Shown: positions 45,201 through 56,345 of the stretch, in pieces
Position numbering within the stretch: position 1 is the stretch's first letter
Layout: each line of letters begins with the position of its first letter
Origin: Eleusine coracana subsp. coracana
Taxonomy: Eukaryota > Streptophyta > Magnoliopsida > Poales > Poaceae
Assembly (NCBI GenBank): GCA_032690845.1
Contig: CM064434.1
Location: forward strand, 35,134,342 to 35,198,341
Length of the DNA stretch: 64,000 nucleotides
Direction: 5' to 3'
Translations under genes and position numbers: made by a program
Notes under the pieces: model-generated
What the model saw: only the letters and a program-made list of their open reading frames with translations
The model's database searches: none
Told to the model about the DNA's origin: nothing

Positions 45201-48200
45201 AATACATCTGCAATTGTGTTGCTTTCTTCTTTGTTCTTGCTTGTGTTCTTGATTCACAGGCAGGGATTAGCCTTCTCGGCGAGGTCAATCGTTTTAGGAC
45301 GGTTGATAACCAGAGGAGACGTCGTGCTGCGATTGCGGGGTTTAGAACGTGCTGTTCTGAAGCCGGATCGATTTGTGTGTCGCCTCCGACCAAATCAACG
45401 TATCCAGAACCTTTCGGAAGATCGGGAACCCTTGTCCACATCACCCTTAGTTGAGAAATAAAGTGACTCAAAGACGCCATGCATCCGGTCAGCTTCTGTA
45501 CATCCCTTTGAGAATTAGGTGGCCCCATACCAAGGATCGCCTTGATTTTATCCGAGTTGGCTTCTATACCTCGTTTCGAAATGATGTAACCGAGTAGCTT
45601 TCCCGAAGGAATCCCAAAAACACACTTCTTGGGATTCAACTTTATTGAATAATGCCTCAGATTGTGAACGGTTTCTGTCAGGTCAGAAATAAGCTCTTCG
45701 ATGTTCCAAGTCTTGACAACGATGTCATCAACATACGCTTCTGTGTTCCGACCGATCTGACTAGCAAGGCAGCGTAGAATACCTCGTTGGTAAGTCACGC
45801 CAGCATTCTTCAGACCGAAAGGCATTGTGATATAGCAATAGGCGCCGAAGGGTGTTATAAAGGAAGTTTTAATCTGATCTTCGACCTTCAGTCGGATCTG
45901 GTGATAGCCTGAATAGGCATCCAGAAAGCTTAAGAGCTCACACCCGGCTGTCGAGTCTACAATCTGATCAATACGAGGAAGAGCGAAAGGGCCTTTAGGA
46001 CAAACCTTGTTGAGATCAATATAATCAACACACATCCTACATTCTTTATTCTTCTTGGGTACAAGGACTGGATTTGCTAACCAGTCGGGATGATACACCT
46101 CCTTTCTAAACTTAGCATCTAATAGTCTAACTATCTCCTTCTTCATGGCGTCCTTGCGATCTTGTGCAAATCTTCTAAGCCTCTGCCGAACGGGGGTAGC
46201 TCCAGGAGGTACCCTTAACTTGTGCTCAATCTTTTCCCTAGGAACTCCCGGCATGTTAGATGGTTTCCACGCAAAGATGTCCCTATTTTTCTGGAGAAAA
46301 AGAGTGAGCGCGAGTTCCTATTTCTCGTCGAGGTTGGCCCCAGCATAAGTTACCTTATCGGGGTCCTCAGGATCGAGCAGGATTTCCTTGGTTTGCATGT
46401 CATCGGTCTGAATCTTGTCTTTGGTAGGCTTCTTTGTTGGAACCTCCGCTCCGGTCTGCTCCTCCGTGCCGACTGCCTGCTGGATCTCCTTCTGGTCGGA
46501 CAACATCAATTGTTTGTTGGCCATCTCAAAACTCTATACATCGCAATTGAAAGAATTCCGAAGATCAGAGTGGAGGGAGATTATTCCGTTCGGGCCTGGC
46601 ATCTTGAGGGTGAGATATGGATAATGCGGGATAACCATGAATTTAGCCATAGCTGGTCGACCGATGGTAGCATGATATACTGAGTCAAAATTCGCCACCT
46701 GGAAGAGAATGCGCTCGGTCCTAAAATTCTCACGGGCCCTGAAGGTGACCAGCAGACTGATCTGTCCAATTGGAACTGAAGTCTTGCCAGGTACAATTCC
46801 ATGGAAAGCTGAAGAACTCGGCTGAAGATCATTGATTGACAGACCGAGCTCTTTTAGAGTCTTGGTGAAGATTAAGTCCAAACTGCTTCCTCCATCAATG
46901 AGTACTTTGTTGAACTTCACCTCCTTCATCGTAGCAGCAAGCACCAGCGGGTATCGACCCAGCTTCGGGACGTGCTTGGGGTGATCCGACCGATCAAAGG
47001 TGATTGGCATCTCACACCACCTCATGAATTGAGGTGCAGTCGGTTCCACCAAGTTGATCTCCCGAAGTTCTAGCTTCTGCTTGCGCTTGGACACCGAAGA
47101 TGAAGTTGACTTCCTTGCGGGGCTCCTAGAACTCTCCTGAGTCGTCCTTGTTGCCATCGTCATTGGTCTTGTCTTTGCTATTGCGCCTCGGGGGATCTTT
47201 GGCCACCTTGAGCGCAGCTGTTGCAAATCCCTTCAGTCGATAGCCATCCTTTGCTTTGTGGTTTCCCTTTGGGTGCCAAAGGCATGGGCCACTCAACAGC
47301 TCGTCCATGAATGGTTGGCTTGTTCGGGGGTTCTTCTGAAGTCGGTCCACCGTGTGACCCATGTTATCAGGAATCCTCTTCTTGTCCTTCTTGGAGGACT
47401 CGGGCTTGTCCGACCACTTCTCTTTGCCTTTTCCCCAGATGTCATCCAACACCGACTCACCAGACACGAACTTGTCAGTGATCTCGAAGCAGTCTTGAGC
47501 GGTCAGCTTGAGGTCATGATTCCTCCGACCAATCTCACGAACCAAATCATCACTACAGATCCCTTCTTGGAAGGCGGCAATGATTTGTTGGTCTGGGACA
47601 TTGGGGATCTCAGTCTTCTTACCGTGAAATCGCTTGATGTAATCACGAAGAGTTTCATCGGTCTTCTGCTTGATCCGAGTGAGGTCGAAGTGGTTGCCTG
47701 GTCGATTGCATGTAGCTTGGAAACTTTCTATGAGCTTCCTGTTGTGGTCTCCCCAAGATGTGATTGACTCCTCTGGAAGAGATGTGAGCCATATCCGAAC
47801 AGCTGGATCCAGGCAGACCGGGAGGTAATTAGCCATTACATAGGAATCACCTCCAGCCGACCGAATTGCCGTGGTGTAAAGCTGCAGCCACTCTCGGGGA
47901 TTGGTCTGACCATCATATTTTTTGATGGGGATCGGCTTGAATCCTTTTGGCCATCGATCTATGTGAAGCCTAGGGATGTAAGCCTTGATGCCATAGATCT
48001 CATTGTCGGTCGGCGACATCGATCACCTATGCCAGTCTGGAGACGGGGTTGCACGGCGGCTGTGTCGCGATCCAACATCGTCATCATGTCGACGATGCCG
48101 ATGGTCGTTATCATCATTGTCGTGCCGATCCTGATCGTCTCGTCGACGTCGGTCGTTGCGGTTGTGGCTTGGAGGAGGATCTTGATGGTTCTCTCGTCGG

Positions 48201-49053
48201 TCATCCCGTCGGCCATCCGTTCTCCAATCACGGCGTTCTTCCTCATAGCGTTGGTTGTCCCGAGCGCGTTCTTCATAATGAGAGTTGATGGTATCTCGTC
48301 CATCATGGAGACTGAGAGAATTTCTCAAATCTTCATGCCTTTGCCGACCTGGCGAAGATACATGATTAGAGCTTGTGACCGACTGAGATTTTGCAGCCTC
48401 TTGAGTCGCAGCGGCCTTAAGCATAGCCACCGCCTTCTGCATCGCAGGGGTCTGATAATTCGCATCGACCATTAGAGTGTTGAGCAAAGTTTTGGCTCTT
48501 GTGATGTTATTCTGAGGAGTGTGGTAGACCTTGACGCTATCCACTTCAAGTTCTGGACCGAGATCCAGTCGACGTGCATTGCGTGAACCGCACAACCCTC
48601 TTGGTCGACGGCGGTGTCCGACCGATAAGTCATCAGCAGGAGGGTCCTCCTCCTGTTGACCTACTTCGGCTAGTTGAATAGGGTGGCCATCAACGGGGTT
48701 ATCTTAATGTTCACCATTTTGGTCACCATCCTGGTCTCCATCCGCGGAATCTGCTATATCCACCATGTTAATAGTATGGGGGTATGGGTAAGTGGATCCG
48801 ACCGAGTCCTCATCAAAAGACTGATCCAATTTTGAATCGTTCCTGAAGGAAGGATCTTCTTCCTTAGATCCGAGTGGGACCAACGCTGGGATCATGCCAG
48901 ACGAATTTGGTGATCACACCATGGAGACGGCTACGATCAAGTCGGATCTGTGGTTTTCCAGACCTAGGGCTCCGTTGTCACCGACTATGAAGTCGAGTGA
49001 TCCAAAGGAGATCTTGAAGTTCGGTGAGTACTGGATGATGGAATTTCGGCCAT
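42265..49053 (-). pseudogene. Tat unit 2 gag-pol, decayed, interrupted by solo LTR D
   Basis: Read from high to low coordinates. The gag start at 49053 is followed by a one-base loss relative to unit 1, so the frame shifts at once. The gag core IWLTSLPEESITSWGD lies at about 47800. The protease IDGGSSLDLIF lies near 46890. The reverse transcriptase frame 46254-45450 has MCVDYIDLNKVCPKGPFALP, SFLDAYSGYHQIRL and the catalytic AYVDDIV. After solo LTR D the RNase H resumes (44442-44149). Then 43869-42757 is a long frame joining the second RNase H-like domain (EYEALLHGL, FGDSALVINQ) to integrase (CEGCQCF, WGLDIVGPF, TDNGTQF, NGQVERANG). The C-terminus is KWEGPYVVKEVTRPGAYRLM near 42300. It is better preserved than unit 1 but not functional. 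Confidence 0.85.
44522..45443 (+). mobile_element. Probable solo LTR (element D), 922 bp, in Tat unit 2 pol
   Basis: The segment is absent from the equivalent place in unit 1 (near 26935). It starts TGATGAGGACATCAC and ends CCACATCA, so the ends TGATG...CATCA are inverted. Flanking C-runs (CCCCC before, CCCTT after) may be a worn target duplication. Within the LTR a frame at 44574-44837 reads GPMTRARARRLNLEVSSF, which looks like the C-terminal tail of a Ty3/gypsy polyprotein. A coding tail inside the LTR is a known trait of CRM-type chromovirus elements, so CRM affinity is possible. It is taken as solo because no internal region or second LTR adjoins it. Confidence 0.65.
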
Positions 49054-49085
49054 CATAGTCGTCGGAGAATCCCAGCGAGCCTTGT

Positions 49086-49105
49086 CCCCTTCCTGGCGCG
49101 CCAAC
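49086..49105 (-). other. Primer binding site region of Tat unit 2
   Basis: The sequence is identical to the unit 1 site (GTTGGCGCGCCAGGAAGGGG on the minus strand), directly next to the LTR 49106-49482. Confidence 0.65.
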
Positions 49106-49482
49106 GGTCGAAGCTTGAGATCGACAGTAAAATGTATAGGGCTACATCGAGACTAAGAACTACGATGGTAACACAAGATGCCGAGTTATACAGGTTCGGG
49201 CCCTCTCGATGAGAGTAAAGACCCTACGTCCTGTGTTTTGTGTATTGTATTGATGTTATGAGACTTGTCCCTCGATGAGGGGTACCCTGCCGCCTTATAT
49301 ATCCGGTCGGCAGGGGGGTACATGAAGAGTCCTAGTCGTAAACCCTTAGGGTTTACATAGAAAGTTTATCTCTACATGCCTTGCGCTCCAAGTTGAGTCG
49401 GTCAGTTTTCTTGTTGATGAAGTACCCGGTCGGCTACCGACTTAGTCTTGTATGAGGATACCCATAAGACAAGTATCCCACA
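49106..49482 (-). repeat. Tat LTR (5' LTR of unit 2), 377 bp
   Basis: Same length as the LTR at 20017-20393, with many substitutions between them, so the insertion is old. Its first base in plus orientation is G instead of T (GGTCGAAGC). The target duplication ACACC follows at 49483. Confidence 0.9.
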
Positions 49483-51061
49483 ACACCCTTCGCCTTCCTT
49501 GTTCCGTTATTTCTTTGTTGCCTCCTACTTTCGTTGCATTTGCGACCACCGGAGTTTTTGCCTGCACCACACGCAACACCCGAGTCTACACCTGCACGAC
49601 GCGCGGCCCCATCACCCCTTCATGCGCCGTGGGCGCCCCCGGGTTTTGCTGCCCGCTTTGCTTAGCTGATGCAGGTCTACAGGCGTCGGGCAGCGCTGCT
49701 ACCGGAGCCGGTGGTCTCTCAGCCACCACTGCCTCCTCCTCCGCCTGAGCCGATGGCGCGCTCTCGAGCTCGCTCTCGCCTCGACCCAGAGGTGTACCAC
49801 CCATCTATCATCCATCGAAATCCCACGCACGCTCATCCCATGGTGACACGACGGGCGGCGGGTGTCCTCTCTGCTGTTGGGGCTGAGTCGGGCGTCTCAC
49901 CCGTGTCCTCCTCCGTCCGCGATGCCCTGGCGGATCCGCACTGGCGCAGGCTATGGAGGAGGAGTACACGACTCTCCTTGCCAACCAGACGTGGGACCTC
50001 GTACAATGTCTGTCTGGTTGCAACGTGGTCACCGGCAAGTGGATCTGGATGCACAACCACCGGGCTGACGACTTTGTGCAGCGCTACAAGGCTCGCTCGG
50101 TTCTTCGGGGCTTCACCCAGCGGCCTGGCCTGGATATGAAGTCGGCCACAGTGCGCACGGTTCTCTCACTAGCCCTCTCCCGCTCCTGGCTTGTGCATCA
50201 ACTTGACGTGAAGAATGCTTTTCTCCACGACACTATGATCGAGACAGTCTACTGCAATCAGCTAGCAGGGTTTGTGGATTCCAGTCGTCTGGATCTCGTC
50301 TACCGCCTTAAAAAGTCACTCTATGGCCTAAAGCAGGCGCCTCGGGCGTGGTACTCTCGGTTTGCCATGTTCTTGGCCTCGTTGGGCTTCACCGAGTGCA
50401 AGTCTGACACTTCTCTGTTCGTCTACCACCGGGGCTCTGAGGCTGCGTACCTGCTACTCTATGTTGATGATATCATCCTCACTGCTTCCAGCCAGGCCTT
50501 ACATTAGAGTATCATTCAGTCACTATAGTGTGAATTTGCCATGAAGGATCTGGGTGTGCTGCACCACTTTCTAGGTGTCACTGTGGAGCCTCATCTCTCT
50601 GGTCTCTTTCTTCACCAGCGGCAGTATGCTCTTGATATCCTGGAGCGGGCTGGGATGACTGACTACAAGCCCTGCTCCACCCCGGTCGACACTCAGGGGA
50701 AGCTCTCTGCGGATGCGGGTGCTCCGTTTGCTGACCCGACTGCTTACAGGAGCCTTGCGAGGGCGCTTCAGTACCTCACCTTCACCAGGCTGGACATCAC
50801 TTATGCCATCCGGTAGATCCGTCTTCATATGCATGATCCCCGAGAGTCACACCTGACTACTATGAAGCGTCTGCTGCACTATGTTCGAGGTACTATTGAC
50901 TACGGCTTGGTCCTTCACCGGGCTCCCTCCACCGAGCTTGTTGTCTACATCGACGCTGACTGGGCCGGGTGTCTTGACACTCATCGGTCCACTTTCGGCT
51001 ATGCTGTCTTCCTCGGTGGCAACCTGGTCTCCTGGTCGTCCAAGCAGCAGCCAGTGGTCTC
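49483..51061 (+). pseudogene. Copia A reverse transcriptase and first part of RNase H, decayed
   Basis: After the target duplication the copia A frame resumes with LRLPCSVIS, then loses recognisable content: no integrase motif is found. From about 49950 it reads MEEEYTTLLANQTWDLV, GKWIWMHNHRADDF, HQLDVKNAFLHDTM, KKSLYGLKQAPRAWYSRF and LLLYVDDIILTAS, the copia reverse transcriptase. Then come MKDLGVLHHFLGV, DADWAGCLDTHRSTFGY and SWSSKQQPVVS, the connection and RNase H region. Stops occur at about 50505, 50527 and 50815. The frame is cut at 51061 by element C and resumes at 60610. Confidence 0.85.
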
Positions 51062-52592
51062 TGTTGGCACTCCCCAAGTGCCCCCTTTATATGTGAATAT
51101 TACCCCAATTAGAGTATAATTGATACTAATTTAGTCCATTTACCTATGATATTACCTATATATTTGTATATGCGTTGTTTTGGAGCTTTATTGCAGAAAC
51201 AGGTAAAATTGATGATTCAAGTGATGCTGGAGAGGACAGGAATCCAGAACTGACAAAAAGCACCGAAGAAGCCCAGTGCGCCGATTGGCGCAGTCCATGA
51301 GCCGGTCGGCGCAATGGTGTTTTGGCCCACAGAAGCGACCGAGGCCCATTCCACATGTTTATGGAAGTTTATCTGCGCAAGACACTTGAAGATATTTGCC
51401 TAGAAGATTTATAGAACTTAAAGATCTCGATGTGCAGTACAAGACTTTATCTCAAAGGGAAAGGTCCACATGATAGAAGTGGAAGATAGAGGAACCGACT
51501 CGGAGAAGAAACCAGAGAAGACATGGCTTGCGCCGATCGGCGCAATCCTGCGCCGATTGACCCAACCGTCTTATTTGCTAGAAACTGAGTCCTCTACGAG
51601 TAAAACCTCTATAAATACTTGTAAACCCTGGTCACGGCAGGAGGAGAGGCAGAGGCGACAGAGGGACAACAGATCTGTGAGTTAGAGCCACCGGGGCTTG
51701 TCCCGTAAGAATAGATCTCTAGTTGAGTTTCAAGAACAATTGGTGTTAAGAGTTGATCTGTCAAGGTAGGCTATCTCGACGGGGATGAATCTTACTCTAT
51801 GTATCTCAAGGACGATGGAATATGTTGATGATGGTTTTGGTGATTTGTCTATCTTGATTCTATAATCATGCATGTGCTTGTTCCAATTGCTTAGTTCTAG
51901 GCTAAGTAAGTAGATGTTATCTTGATCGTGGTGATTAGGATAGTATTCGGACATTGTATTGATTATCGTTGCTCGATGATGCTAGTAGTGTGGTTTAGCG
52001 GTGACAGCACTAAGCCTGCGCAGCACTATAAGATAGTTGAGTAGGGTAAGACAGTCGCGCGATTAAGAGTTTCCTCTTGGCAGCGATAAATCGGGAGCCG
52101 CTCGGAAAGCAGGGTGGTCTTATTTATTATAGGTTTTCATTGATCCATGTAATTACCCATTATGATGCTATTTGATTGGACTTTCTGGTTATGATCTCAC
52201 TAGTAGATACTTAGCTACTCACTTAACAACTTAGGCTTACAAGGTATCTGGTGCACTTTAGCTTAGATTCACCAGTGTGCCGATCGGCTCAACACCAGTG
52301 CCGATCGGCGCGACGATAGATTCACTAGTGTGCCGATCGGCTCAACCATTGCGCCAATCGGCACAACCACAGATTTATTGTCTGGCGCACCTTTGCGCTG
52401 GCCACTTTCCCCTCATGCAACCTGAATTGACAGTAGCTTTGAGTAAACCTTTTACTGTTAACTTTGTTTTAATTACCCCTAAGGTCCCTGTGGATTCGAT
52501 AAACCTTGGAATACTCAATTCAAGGGAAAAAGTGCTACAATCGTACACCGGCCTCTTGCGGTATATAAGTGCGTGCGTAATCACGACCAACA
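51062..52592 (+). repeat. 5' LTR of element C, 1531 bp
   Basis: It contains four pairs of the 16-bp palindrome (51277/51298, 51529/51549, 52276/52297, 52329/52350). It holds about 465 bp (roughly 51735-52185) that are missing from the 3' LTR. Confidence 0.85.
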
Positions 52593-52606
52593 AGCTTACC
52601 TTTTTC

Positions 52607-52623
52607 TGGCACCGTTGCCAGGG
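52607..52623 (+). other. Primer binding site of element C
   Basis: TGGCACCGTTGCCAGGG lies 14 bases after the LTR. It resembles the TGGCGCCGTTGCCGGGG site found in many plant Ty3/gypsy elements, with two changes. Confidence 0.75.
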
Positions 52624-52725
52624 ACCATAGCAGGTTTTTAAACATTGTTTGATGTATTAGTGTTTAGTCATTGTGCTTTACTTGTCTCTTTAGTACATAT
52701 ATTCTGTTAAGTGAAACTAACAGGT

Positions 52726-55092
52726 ATGGACGGTCTTATGTCAAACAAACCCTCTAATTACATCGATGATCTAGAAAGACTCTTCCATAAGAAGAGAACA
52801 ACGAAGAAGAGAAGCAAGTCACATGGAGATTTAGCTAGAGAAGCAGTCTGCGCCACCCCTCGAGCATTATTCACAATAGAAGATCCGGTTCAAGATCAAG
52901 AAGAAGAGGAGATGTCAGAGTTACCTATGGTTAATCGCCTCAAGCCTCAATTGACTAATGTTGTCAAGACAGATTTCCAAGAAGCTCAAGATCAACTTCC
53001 GTATCAATTGGAGAGATATGTTGAAATAGTGGCGCAACAACCATTCACAGGTTTAGAAGATCCCAATCATCACTTGCAACACTTCAATGAGGTTTGCGGT
53101 ACATTCAGGATAGTGGGATTGGACGGAAACCAAGCACGTGTGCGGTTGTTCCCCTTCTCTCTAGTTGGACGCCCCAAGCAATGGTACAATGGATTGGAAA
53201 ACCCTGTGAAGACGGTGTGGAACACGTTAGCAGCTGAATTCTTGGCCAAATACTTCCCTCCTGGTAAGACTCAAGCTTTGAAGAATAAAATTCTTGGATT
53301 TACGTAGAATGTTGATGAGAGCATTGGAGAAGCATGGGAGAGATACAATGAATATCAGGATGCATGCCCTCATCATGGTCTGACGGTTGGAGAAGTTGTT
53401 GAGAGGTTCTACAGAGGATTGAATCAACTATCTCATCAACACTTGGATGCTTTAGCAGCAGGTTCATTCATGTCAAAAACTCCAACCGAAGCTAATAATT
53501 TGATCAAGTTGCTAGTTGAAAATGAATCATGGGGTGGTGAGAGAAGTTCAAGGAATTTGCAACCTTCAAAAGGAGTGAGAAAGAGTGTGATTGAGAGGAC
53601 CCATGAAGACTTGATTATAGATCGCCTCGATGCTATTCAAAGGAGGTTGGACAATAATCTTCATATCCCTAAGGAAGAGCCGCTCAAGCTAGCGGAATCG
53701 CGCTCCACTTGTGGTGAGTGTGGAGAATTCGGTCATATGTAGAAAGATTGCTCTGAAGAGATGAAGATGCTAGAATATATGAAGAATAGTGGATGGAAGC
53801 CCAATATCAGTAGCAAAGGAGTTCTTTCTCTCCTAGTTCATCCATGCAAAATTCTATCCCACTTCGTCTCCAATGTCATGAGTTCTTCCAAGCTCAAGAG
53901 AAGATCAATAAGGACAATCAAGCTAAATTCAAGGAGATTGATCGTGTCCTCGAGGGAATTAATGACAAGGTGATAGAAATTTGGAGCTCCAATGAGCAGA
54001 TTTTGAAGCATATCAAGATTATGGAGCAATAGATGGGACAGTTATCACAAGCCATTCAAGACAACAAAGGGGCTATTCCTGGCAATATGAAGTCTGCAGA
54101 GCATTGAAGGCAATATCTACAAGGTCAGGAAAACAAACAGAAGATCTAGAGCCCCCTGCGGAAACAAAGAGGCCCCGCGCCGATCGGCACACACCTGGCG
54201 CCAATCGACACGACGGTCCTGACGGTACTGATTGGCTCCCTAAAAGCGCCGATCGGCGCAAGGAGGATGTTGACCTCTCTGGTCTAAAAATGGGCATGGA
54301 GACAGAGGAGCATGGCCGTGCCACATTCTTGGATACTCAACTACGGACGAAGACAGAAAGAGCGCGGCAACACAACGAGCAATTTGCAAGATTCGTCGAT
54401 ATTATGATGAAGCTTTACATCAATGTCCCTTTTGTTGATGCTATTCAAGTACCCACCTATGCCAAGTACATTAAAGACATGATGCAAAACAAGAAGTCTC
54501 TAGTTTCTGAGGAGGTTGTGAAGGTTACTAAGGAGCTTAGGTCGGCAATCAATGATGCGGCACTTGAGAAGAAACTTGACCCTGGATCACCAAGCACCAA
54601 ATGCATGATTGGAACAAGGATATTTGATAGGTGCTTGTGCGATCTTGGAGCAAGTGTAAGTGTTATGCCCCATCATATATTCACAAGTCTCAATTTGCCA
54701 GAATTGGAGCCTACGGGTATGTGTTTGGAGTTAGCCGATCAATCAGTACACTTCCCTAACGGAATTGCCGAGGATGTGCCTGTTCAAATTGGAGATCACA
54801 TCGTCTCTGCTGATTTTATTGTGCTTGATATGGATAAGAGGACGAGAACCCCGTTGATCTTAGGGGCAGACCCTTCTTGAGGACAGCAAAATTAAGTATT
54901 GATGTTGGGAGTGGTGAGATAAGCTTCGATATAAGTGGGACTCCCTACTCTTTCAAGTTTTGCCCAAAGGTAGAAGAGTGTCGTACTGTTGATGAAGTGA
55001 AGAGATACAAGACACCGTGGCAACGTGGCATCGAGAGTAATTGGAGGGGATGTATGGATAGGTCGTTCGAGGTATATGAACCATGGAGATAA
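52726..55092 (+). pseudogene. Element C gag and protease, decayed, Athila-like
   Basis: From the ATG at 52726 the frame reads a basic N-terminus, then the gag core QPFTGLEDPNHHLQHFNEVC, RLFPFSLVGRPKQWYNGLE and EAWERYNEYQDACPHHGL, typical of Athila gag. A zinc knuckle CGECGEFGHM...KDC lies near 53710. TAG stops occur at 53305 and 53740, and a frameshift near 53830. From 54104 a frame with a helical region leads to the aspartic protease CDLGASVSVMPHHIF (DLGAS as in Athila relatives). A further frameshift near 54860 separates the last strand, TAKLSIDVGSGEISFDI. Three palindrome copies (54176, 54197, 54245) lie between gag and protease and are translated there. Pol does not follow. Confidence 0.8.
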
Positions 55093-56345
55093 GAGAACCT
55101 TGTTGTGTCGCGGCCTCACATCCTGCACTGCGATACTAAGGATTGATTGTTTGCGAGGAGGTCAAGCTCTTTGACCTTTAAATAACTAGAGCGCTCTTGG
55201 GAGGCAACCTAATGATCTCGATTTAGAAGTTGTTTAATGCTTGCGAGAGGGCAACCCGTTTCATCTAGTTAATTAGTGCTGACTGGGAGGGCATCCTGGT
55301 GTTTTAATTTGCTTGCTTTTAACAAAAACAATCTCCCAAATAAAAGAAATAGGAAAAGTGTATGCTTAATTCTTGTGTGCTCTTACGTTGTCTGTTTATT
55401 TGTGCAAAACTGTGGATATACATACTGTAGACAAACAATGCAGGAATAAAACAAAAAAGGACCAAAAGCAGGAAGGAACAATGCTTGCGCTATTGCCCAG
55501 GTCAGGACAGAAGGCTGACGATGCCCAGAATTGAAGGAGTGCTAAAAATCAACCAGCACAGTAATTTTCAGAGATGAAGCTATTTTCAAGGTAATTAAAA
55601 ATCTTTTTGAATTAACTTTTGTGTGCAAAATTGTTGCTAAATGACACAAGAAAGGATGAAGAGCAACATCTAGTGAAGAAGAGAGGGCCCGGGAGCAAGA
55701 ATGGACGTTGCGTCGATCGACGCGTGTCTGCGCCGTTCGGTGCGGTCACCAGATGGGCCCCGCTACATATGTAAATGCTATAGGAACATTGGGAAAAGTG
55801 GAAAATTAGGTGAAAGAGATGAACACAAGGCATTAGGATCAGTGCTAGACTAAAAGAAAAGGTGCAAGGGACTTGCGCCGTTCGGCGCCCTACTACGCCG
55901 ATCGGCGTAGGTACCCATGCGGTTCCCGAATGGGCGAGAAAGGCGGCACGCGTTGATTTTGAAGAATAGGTATGATTGCTATGCAGGTGTGCGGTGCAGA
56001 GGAGAAATGAAATTGACCAAAAGCTGATCGGCGCAGTCAATCAAGACGTCGGGATTCCGTGCTATTCCCCTGCCAACCAACATGATGTATCGGGAAGCGA
56101 CATAAAGGAAGTGAATCAAGCGCCACAGTTGTCAGAGCATTCAAAACTTGAATCGTGCCGATCGGTGCACCTACGCGCTGATCGGCGCGCTCTCGAATTT
56201 TGAAAATTTCAGGCGGGTCCTTCTCCTGGAAGTTTCCCATACTATAAAAAGGAGGCCAGGTGCCCCCAATTCGGCACACCATCCTGGTAATCTCTCCACC
56301 TTCCCCACTACTTACGATCTCGCACATGTTCCACAATCTTCGAAG
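55093..56345. other. Spacer of element C where pol is absent
   Basis: In a full Athila element reverse transcriptase, RNase H and integrase would lie here. Instead there is about 1.25 kb of non-coding DNA with 'gggaggcaacc' and 'gagggcaaccc' type repeats near 55200-55290 and seven palindrome copies (55709 to 56174). Confidence 0.7.

Larger units (their letters stand above)
20017..49482 (-). mobile_element. Tat-lineage Ty3/gypsy tandem: LTR-unit 1-LTR-unit 2-LTR
   Basis: Three LTRs in the same orientation (20017-20393, 30446-30675, 49106-49482) separate two internal regions, each with an antisense gene and a gag-pol on the minus strand. The whole is flanked by a perfect 5-bp duplication, ACACC (20012-20016 and 49483-49487), so it occupies a single insertion site in copia A. 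A shared middle LTR with one target duplication is what unequal recombination between LTRs of allelic copies would leave. Tat features are the extra RNase H-like domain after the first one, the DGGS-type protease and an additional gene before the 3' LTR. Unit 2 also contains copia B and solo LTR D. Confidence 0.85.

Noticed and set aside
20017..49482. Two independent Tat insertions lying next to each other
   Set aside because: There is only one LTR between the units and one matching ACACC pair around the whole; two insertions would give four LTRs and two duplications.
51470..51685. Short frames inside element C LTRs (also 59799-60038) as genes
   Set aside because: They are not conserved as frames between the two LTRs and contain the palindrome sites; no domain is visible.
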